A stretch of DNA of 10,539 nucleotides from contig CAINUM010000040.1 of the NCBI GenBank assembly GCA_903853785.1, forward strand, positions 1 through 10,539. Direction: 5' to 3'. The stretch's first letter is position 1. Each line of letters begins with the position of its first letter. Positions 6,946 to 10,539 of this stretch are shown here, in pieces. Origin of the DNA: Candidatus Magasanikiibacteriota bacterium. Its GTDB lineage: Bacteria > Patescibacteriota > Patescibacteriia > Magasanikbacterales > GWA2-37-8. The notes below the pieces were generated by a model. That model saw nothing but the letters and a program-made list of their open reading frames with translations. It ran no database searches and was not told the origin of the DNA. The position numbers were made by a program, and so were the translations under genes.

Positions 6946-6973
6946 ATTATAGCACTTTTTACCGGTACCTCAA
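6946..6973 (-). promoter_or_regulatory. Promoter of the deacetylase gene with internal palindrome
   Basis: On the minus strand, TTGAGG (6973-6968) is followed after 16 bases by consensus TATAAT (6951-6946), which carries TGC in front, a perfect extended -10. Predicted +1 is 6939, the A of an in-frame ATG. The 8-base palindrome TACCGGTA (6960-6967) fills the spacer next to the -35 and could be an operator half or core. Confidence 0.6.
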
Positions 6974-7056
6974 ATCACATAACGGTATGGATTTAGTATG
7001 AGAAGTGTGATATTTTATAACGTAGATATCATTTTGTAAAAAATAATTATAAATGT

Positions 7057-7350
7057 ATGGGCTTTGGTGTATATGATCGTGAAACTGGGGGTTGGGAGGA
7101 AGAAGATGAAGTTAAAAAGAAACCGGTCGACAAAGACATGGATGTAAATGTTCCGGTTGAAGAAATTAACGACGAGGAGGTCGAGACTCCAGAGGTTGAT
7201 ATAGAAGACGACGGGAGAGATACGCAAATCGTACCTGTAACACCGGAGATTGGGAATGGTCAGAACGAAGAAGATGTTATCAGAAAGAAAATTTTGGATG
7301 ATGGTATTTTGGATGATATTAATCCAGATAGTAAAGTTGAAATAAATTAA
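7057..7350 (+). CDS. Small, highly acidic protein of unknown function
   Basis: Not recognised. The 97-residue protein has 32 Asp/Glu against 10 Lys/Arg (net charge near -22), no Cys, no signal peptide and no membrane segment. It begins MGFGVYDRETGGWEEEDEVK and continues as alternating acidic and Val/Pro-Ile stretches, so it is probably mostly disordered; the end (about 70-90, VIRKKILDDGILDDINPD) may form a short helix. No family motif is visible. It lies in its own space between the deacetylase promoter region and the flavin operon, 69 bases before the FMN-binding gene, and might be transcribed with it. Codon use and the absence of a competing frame (the opposite frame encodes an implausible Phe/Ile-rich peptide) support coding. 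A possible -10 lies around 7011-7020 but is weak. No Shine-Dalgarno is visible. Confidence 0.6.
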   Translation: MGFGVYDRETGGWEEEDEVKKKPVDKDMDVNVPVEEINDEEVETPEVDIEDDGRDTQIVPVTPEIGNGQNEEDVIRKKILDDGILDDINPDSKVEIN

Positions 7351-7366
7351 AGTTTTAAATTGTAAT
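7337..7366 (+). promoter_or_regulatory. Candidate promoter of the flavin electron-transfer operon
   Basis: TTGAAA (7337-7342) and TGTAAT (7361-7366), each one mismatch from consensus, are separated by 18 bases. The -35 overlaps the last codons of the acidic-protein gene. Predicted +1 near 7373 gives a leader of about 47 bases before the FMN-binding gene. Confidence 0.45.
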
Positions 7367-7419
7367 ATTTAGCAGGCTTCTAGGCTGAACAAGTTGATAG
7401 TTTTATAAGTATAAATTTT

Positions 7420-8160
7420 ATGAATATTTTATTGTCAGTAAAAAAATACATAGTTTCCTCTTTTTTGGTGGGTGCGTTTGTTGTTTATGTCGTTCTACAA
7501 CGTACAAATGATGCCGTATTACAAAAAAAGGCAGCGGATTTATTGCAACAAAATCCCCAGCAAAATATTGTGGCTGATGTTATATCCACACCAGTCGTGG
7601 ACGTTTCTCCAGTTTCCACACCACCACCTTCAGAAACAACCCTTGTTCCAGTACCGGTTACCATACCGCCAGCTTCAGTTGGTTCTCAAATTAAAAGATT
7701 TATAAATAGATTTGAAGACGGCGAAGATGATGATGGCCGTGTATTTATTCCAAAATCAGCAACAGCACCAACACCAGTACCGGTAGTATCAACTCCTGTA
7801 AAGCAAACTTCGACGCCTGTTAAGCCGGCCACCGTTCCAGTGGTATCTCCAACTGTTGTAAAAACTACAACCGGTATGTATAAAGATGGCACATACAACG
7901 GAAGCGTTGTTTTTGTTCGTGATGGCGATCTTCAAACACAAGCAATTATTCAAGGTGGAAAATTGGCTGATGTAAAATTTCTTATCTTACCAAACGGTAG
8001 CGGCTATTCCTCTAGCATAACCTCATATGCATTGCCAATATTGCGAACTGAAGCAATCTCAGCACAAAGCGCTAATGTGAATGTGGTTTCTCAAGCAACT
8101 TTAACGAGCGGTAGTTTTAGAGAATCGTTATCTTCGGCGTTGGCTTTAGCAAAAAAATAA
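7420..8160 (+). CDS. Membrane-anchored FMN-binding domain protein with long linker
   Basis: Probable flavoprotein electron carrier, 246 residues. The N-terminus has KK (8-9), then one membrane helix (about 10-26); the positive-inside rule puts the rest outside the cell. Residues 57-151 form a Pro/Val/Thr-rich linker with STPV-type units, interrupted by a charged island FEDGEDDDGR (98-107). The C-terminal domain (152-243) matches the FMN_bind family of NqrC/RnfG: GMYKDGTYNGSV (152-163), GGKLADVKF (179-187), and the attachment block NVVSQATLTS (221-230), where FMN would be esterified to Thr227. The usual motif is D-x-x-S-G-A-T; here Asp is Asn221 and Gly is Gln225. It heads an operon with the flavin transferase 2 bases downstream and an NqrB/RnfD-FNR fusion after that, which supports an electron-transfer role. 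The family call is firm; covalent flavinylation is an inference. Confidence 0.87.
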   Translation: MNILLSVKKYIVSSFLVGAFVVYVVLQRTNDAVLQKKAADLLQQNPQQNIVADVISTPVVDVSPVSTPPPSETTLVPVPVTIPPASVGSQIKRFINRFEDGEDDDGRVFIPKSATAPTPVPVVSTPVKQTSTPVKPATVPVVSPTVVKTTTGMYKDGTYNGSVVFVRDGDLQTQAIIQGGKLADVKFLILPNGSGYSSSITSYALPILRTEAISAQSANVNVVSQATLTSGSFRESLSSALALAKK

Positions 8161-8162
8161 TT

Positions 8163-8912
8163 ATGCGTCAAGAACGCGCAATCATGGGAATGCCAATCTC
8201 AATTGAGATTGTCGATGTAGATGTGACACAATCGGATTTTGACAAAGTATTTGATTTTTTTGTTTATGTTGATGAAAAATTTAGTACTTATAAAAATTCT
8301 AGCGAAACTTCGCAAATTAATCAGGGGATTATAAGGGAAAATGAATATAGCGACGACATGAAAGAAGTGATAAGACTTTGTAGTGAAACCGCACGACAAA
8401 CAAATGGTTATTTTACTACAGTAGCCTTAGATGCTAGTTTTGATCCGTTGGGGCTAGTAAAAGGATGGGCAATCTATAAAGCCAGTTTAATTTTAGATGA
8501 TTTAGGTTTAAAAAATTATTTCATTGAAGCTGGTGGTGATGTTCAGACCAAAGGAAAAAATATTAATGGAGAAAATTGGAATGTAGGAATTAGAAATCCA
8601 TTCGTTAAAAATGAAATTATTAAAGTGTTATATTTAAGTGGACAGGGGATAGCTACCTCAGGCACGTACGCTCGTGGACAGCACATTGTGAATACACTAA
8701 AACCAAATTTACCAATTACTGAAATTGTCGCTCTGACTGTTGTGGGTCCAAATATTTATGAGGCTGACAGGTTTGCAACTGCGGCTTTTGCCATGGGTAA
8801 AGATGGTATAAATTTTATTGAAAAATTAGAATATCTTGAAGGTTATATGGTAGACAATCTAGGTATTGCGACATATACCACTGGTTTTGAAAAATTAACT
8901 CAAAAAATATGA
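8163..8912 (+). CDS. apbE: ApbE-family FAD:protein FMN transferase
   Basis: Transfers FMN from FAD to a Thr of target proteins, Mg-dependent. The 249-residue product shows the family blocks in order: MGMPISIEI (8-16, the usual MGTP), FSTYK (40-44), FDPLGLVKGWAIYK (93-106), EAGGDVQTKG (122-131), WNVGIRNPF (139-147), ATSGTYARGQHI (154-165) and ADRFATAAFAMG (191-202), where Asp192 and Thr196 are predicted metal ligands. It is shorter than typical ApbE (about 300-350) because it begins directly at the core: no signal peptide or lipobox. No alternative upstream start is available, since the frame is closed by a TAG at 8118-8120 with no ATG/GTG/TTG start in between. Its predicted substrate, the preceding FMN-binding protein, appears to be outside the membrane, so location is a puzzle. 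The gene overlaps the next by ATGA. Its TGA stop is followed directly by TAA. Confidence 0.93.
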   Translation: MRQERAIMGMPISIEIVDVDVTQSDFDKVFDFFVYVDEKFSTYKNSSETSQINQGIIRENEYSDDMKEVIRLCSETARQTNGYFTTVALDASFDPLGLVKGWAIYKASLILDDLGLKNYFIEAGGDVQTKGKNINGENWNVGIRNPFVKNEIIKVLYLSGQGIATSGTYARGQHIVNTLKPNLPITEIVALTVVGPNIYEADRFATAAFAMGKDGINFIEKLEYLEGYMVDNLGIATYTTGFEKLTQKI

Positions 8913-10438
8913 TAAACGCAATTGATAAATTTTTAAGTCGAATCACCATGTATCGCGTGGTGTTGTATTACTTAGTTTTACTTTTTGTAGTAGCGGTCAT
9001 ATTTGGATTTTTAGGTATTTTACCTTATAGCGGAATTTCCATTATTTTATCGACCTTATTTATTTTAGCAATTTGTTTGATAACCAATTATATTTTTGCT
9101 TGGGCATTTGATGCGCAAATTAATCTGGAATCTGCATATATTACTGCGTTAATATTGGTTTTTTTAATAACCCCTTTAAAAACACTGTCTGATGTGACAT
9201 TTTTGTCGATTGCATTTTGGGGGTCAGTTTGGGCAATGGCTTCAAAATATATTTTTGCGATAAAAAATAAACATGTTTTTAATCCAGCGGCTTTAGCGGT
9301 TGTTTTGACAGAAGTTGTACTGCACCAATCAGCCAGTTGGTGGGTTGGCACAATGTCAATGTTTCCGTTTGTACTATTTGGTGGTTTGTTGGTGGTTAGA
9401 AAATTATTACGTTTTGATTTTGTAATTAGCTTTTTGGTAGTCGCAGGAATTTTTAGTTTAGCACCGCATTTGAACAGTGCTAGCAGCTTATTAAATTTGT
9501 CTAAAAATTTGTTTATAATTAGTCCATTATTTTTCATGGCTTTTGTTATGTTAACTGAGCCGTTGACTACACCCCCAAAACGATGGCTACGCGTCGCTTA
9601 CGGGGCTTTGGTTGGGTTGTTGTTTGCACCAGGAATACACGTTGGATCTTTTTATTTTACACCAGAACTAGCGTTGCTCTCTGGAAATTTATTTGCATAT
9701 CTAGTTAGTCCAAAACAAAAATTAATTTTAACTTTGCAAGACAAGCAATTGGTGGGAACCGATACCTATGATTTTATTTTTAAACCATCAGAACCATTAA
9801 TTTTTGAACCAGGACAATACTTAGAATGGACGCTTGGATCTAAAGGAGCGGACAGTCGTGGTAATCGTCGTTATTTTACAATTTCTTCATCTCCAACTGA
9901 GCCTGAGATTCATATGGGCATAAAATTTTATCCTGAACCAAGTACATTTAAAACTACATTACAACAAATGGAAGTTGGAGATACAATTATCGCATCGCAG
10001 TTGGCCGGTGAGTTTGTGATGCCTGTTGATAGATCTAAAAAATTAGTTTTTATTGCTGGTGGGATTGGAGTTACGCCATTTAGAAGTATGGTAAAATATT
10101 TGGTAGATAAGAATGAACCTCGCACGGTAACATTGATGTATTCAAATCGAACAAAAAACGATGTCGCTTATCACGAGATTTTTGATGAAGCTGAAAAAAA
10201 ACTTGGTATTAAAACTATTTACGCACTAACTGAATTAAAAGATATTCCAAAAAATTGGGCTGGTAAGAGTGGTTTTATTGATGCAGATATGATTAAAAAG
10301 GAAATACCAGATTATAAAGATAGAATTTTTTATTTGTCTGGACCACACAGCATGGTAGTAGTATTTGAAAAAATTCTAAAAGATTTGGGAGTGAGTAAAT
10401 GGAATATAAAGAAAGACTTTTTTCCAGGTTTTGCTTAA
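8909..10438 (+). CDS. NqrB/RnfD-like membrane domain fused to FAD/NAD reductase
   Basis: Probable membrane NAD(P)H oxidoreductase, 509 residues. Residues 15-267 hold about nine or ten hydrophobic helices with features of the NqrB/RnfD family: KHVFNPAALA (121-130) and MLTEPLTTPPKRW (214-226). The C-terminal 240 residues are a ferredoxin-NADP reductase-type module: FEPGQYLEW (299-307), the FAD motif RYFTISSSP (321-329), the nucleotide motif GGIGVTPFRSM (384-394), YLSGPHSM (475-482, the CGPxxM site with Ser for Cys) and the end DFFPGFA. No [2Fe-2S] domain as in NqrF is present, and no SGAT flavin-attachment motif as in NqrB/RnfD. Helices lack the paired His of ferric reductases. By context it should pass electrons from cytosolic NAD(P)H through FAD and the membrane part to the FMN protein outside. 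The FNR part is firm; the NqrB/RnfD link rests on motifs and context. Confidence 0.88.
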   Translation: MINAIDKFLSRITMYRVVLYYLVLLFVVAVIFGFLGILPYSGISIILSTLFILAICLITNYIFAWAFDAQINLESAYITALILVFLITPLKTLSDVTFLSIAFWGSVWAMASKYIFAIKNKHVFNPAALAVVLTEVVLHQSASWWVGTMSMFPFVLFGGLLVVRKLLRFDFVISFLVVAGIFSLAPHLNSASSLLNLSKNLFIISPLFFMAFVMLTEPLTTPPKRWLRVAYGALVGLLFAPGIHVGSFYFTPELALLSGNLFAYLVSPKQKLILTLQDKQLVGTDTYDFIFKPSEPLIFEPGQYLEWTLGSKGADSRGNRRYFTISSSPTEPEIHMGIKFYPEPSTFKTTLQQMEVGDTIIASQLAGEFVMPVDRSKKLVFIAGGIGVTPFRSMVKYLVDKNEPRTVTLMYSNRTKNDVAYHEIFDEAEKKLGIKTIYALTELKDIPKNWAGKSGFIDADMIKKEIPDYKDRIFYLSGPHSMVVVFEKILKDLGVSKWNIKKDFFPGFA

Positions 10439-10446
10439 TAAGTATT

Positions 10447-10539
10447 ATGAAACAAATTTTAATATTACTACTTGTAGTTTTTTTATCCCTTTTTTTAAAA
10501 AATATAGTTTCTGCAAAAGAAATTAAAATTGATCAAAAA
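10447..10539 (+). CDS. Start of an exported protein, cut by window edge
   Basis: Thirty-one codons are open to the end of the window. The N-terminus MKQILILLLVVFLSLFLKNI followed by VSAKEIKIDQK is a textbook signal peptide with likely cleavage after VSA. It starts 8 bases after the stop of the NqrB/RnfD-FNR fusion on the same strand, so it most likely belongs to the same operon. Nothing of the mature domain is visible, so no function can be given; a further redox carrier or a structural partner of the electron chain would fit the position. Confidence 0.7.
   Translation, partial: MKQILILLLVVFLSLFLKNIVSAKEIKIDQK

Noticed and set aside
7015..7227. Minus-strand Phe/Ile-rich 70-codon frame
   Set aside because: Complement of the acidic gene; the hydrophobic composition is what the reverse strand of Glu/Asp/Lys codons gives.
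7588..7872. Tandem DNA repeat or CRISPR-like array in the FMN protein linker
   Set aside because: Repetition is only at the amino-acid composition level (Pro/Thr/Val); nucleotide units vary in length and sequence with no regular spacing.
9088..9537. Minus-strand 149-codon frame
   Set aside because: Antisense to the membrane domain of the NqrB/RnfD-FNR fusion, with no domain or start signal.
1..10539. Alternative genetic code with TGA as an amino acid (as in some Patescibacteria)
   Set aside because: The only gene ending in TGA (ApbE) is followed at once by TAA, so that stop is uninformative; but no gene in the window, including the translated permease, has an in-frame TGA despite many Gly and Trp codons, so the standard code fits.

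Overview
The window is AT-rich bacterial DNA (roughly one third G+C by eye) with closely packed genes, TAA as the dominant stop codon and the standard bacterial code. No gene has a clear Shine-Dalgarno sequence. Short genes, secreted or membrane-anchored envelope proteins with Ser/Thr/Pro-rich linkers, and no sign of a Gram-negative outer-membrane system suggest a small-genome monoderm-like lineage. Patescibacteria/Candidate Phyla Radiation is my best guess. It is an inference from style, since the window has no marker gene.

Layout. (1) 1-1624, minus strand: a two-gene ABC-2 exporter, ATPase then permease; the permease runs off the left edge. (2) 1695-2761, minus strand: a two-gene operon of unknown function, closed by a hairpin terminator. 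It encodes a 269-residue protein with a C-terminal coiled coil and a 65-residue protein ending in an Hx3Cx2C zinc-finger-like motif. (3) 2920-6945: an envelope group of four exported or anchored proteins: a DSP/PTP-type phosphatase, a phosphodiester-glycosidase-like protein with a C-terminal SH3b domain, a coiled-coil lytic transglycosylase and a NodB-type polysaccharide deacetylase. They are arranged convergent/divergent/convergent, with recognisable promoters in the divergent gaps. (4) 7057-7350: a small, strongly acidic protein of unknown function. (5) 7420-10539: a tight plus-strand operon for flavin-based electron transfer. It holds a membrane-anchored FMN-binding protein, a short ApbE flavin transferase, an NqrB/RnfD-like membrane domain fused to a ferredoxin-reductase-type FAD/NAD module, and the start of another exported protein.

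The last operon is the most interesting part. It looks like a stripped-down NQR/RNF-like chain: NAD(P)H to FAD, to the membrane domain, to an FMN domain on a long tether outside the cell, with ApbE attaching the FMN. Three details do not fit the textbook version. The flavinylation motif of the FMN protein deviates at two conserved positions, ApbE has no export signal although its apparent target is outside, and the fusion lacks both the Fe-S domain of NqrF and an SGAT flavinylation motif. A second theme is start signals: for the transglycosylase and the deacetylase, extended -10 promoters put the predicted +1 on or next to an ATG, consistent with leaderless translation.
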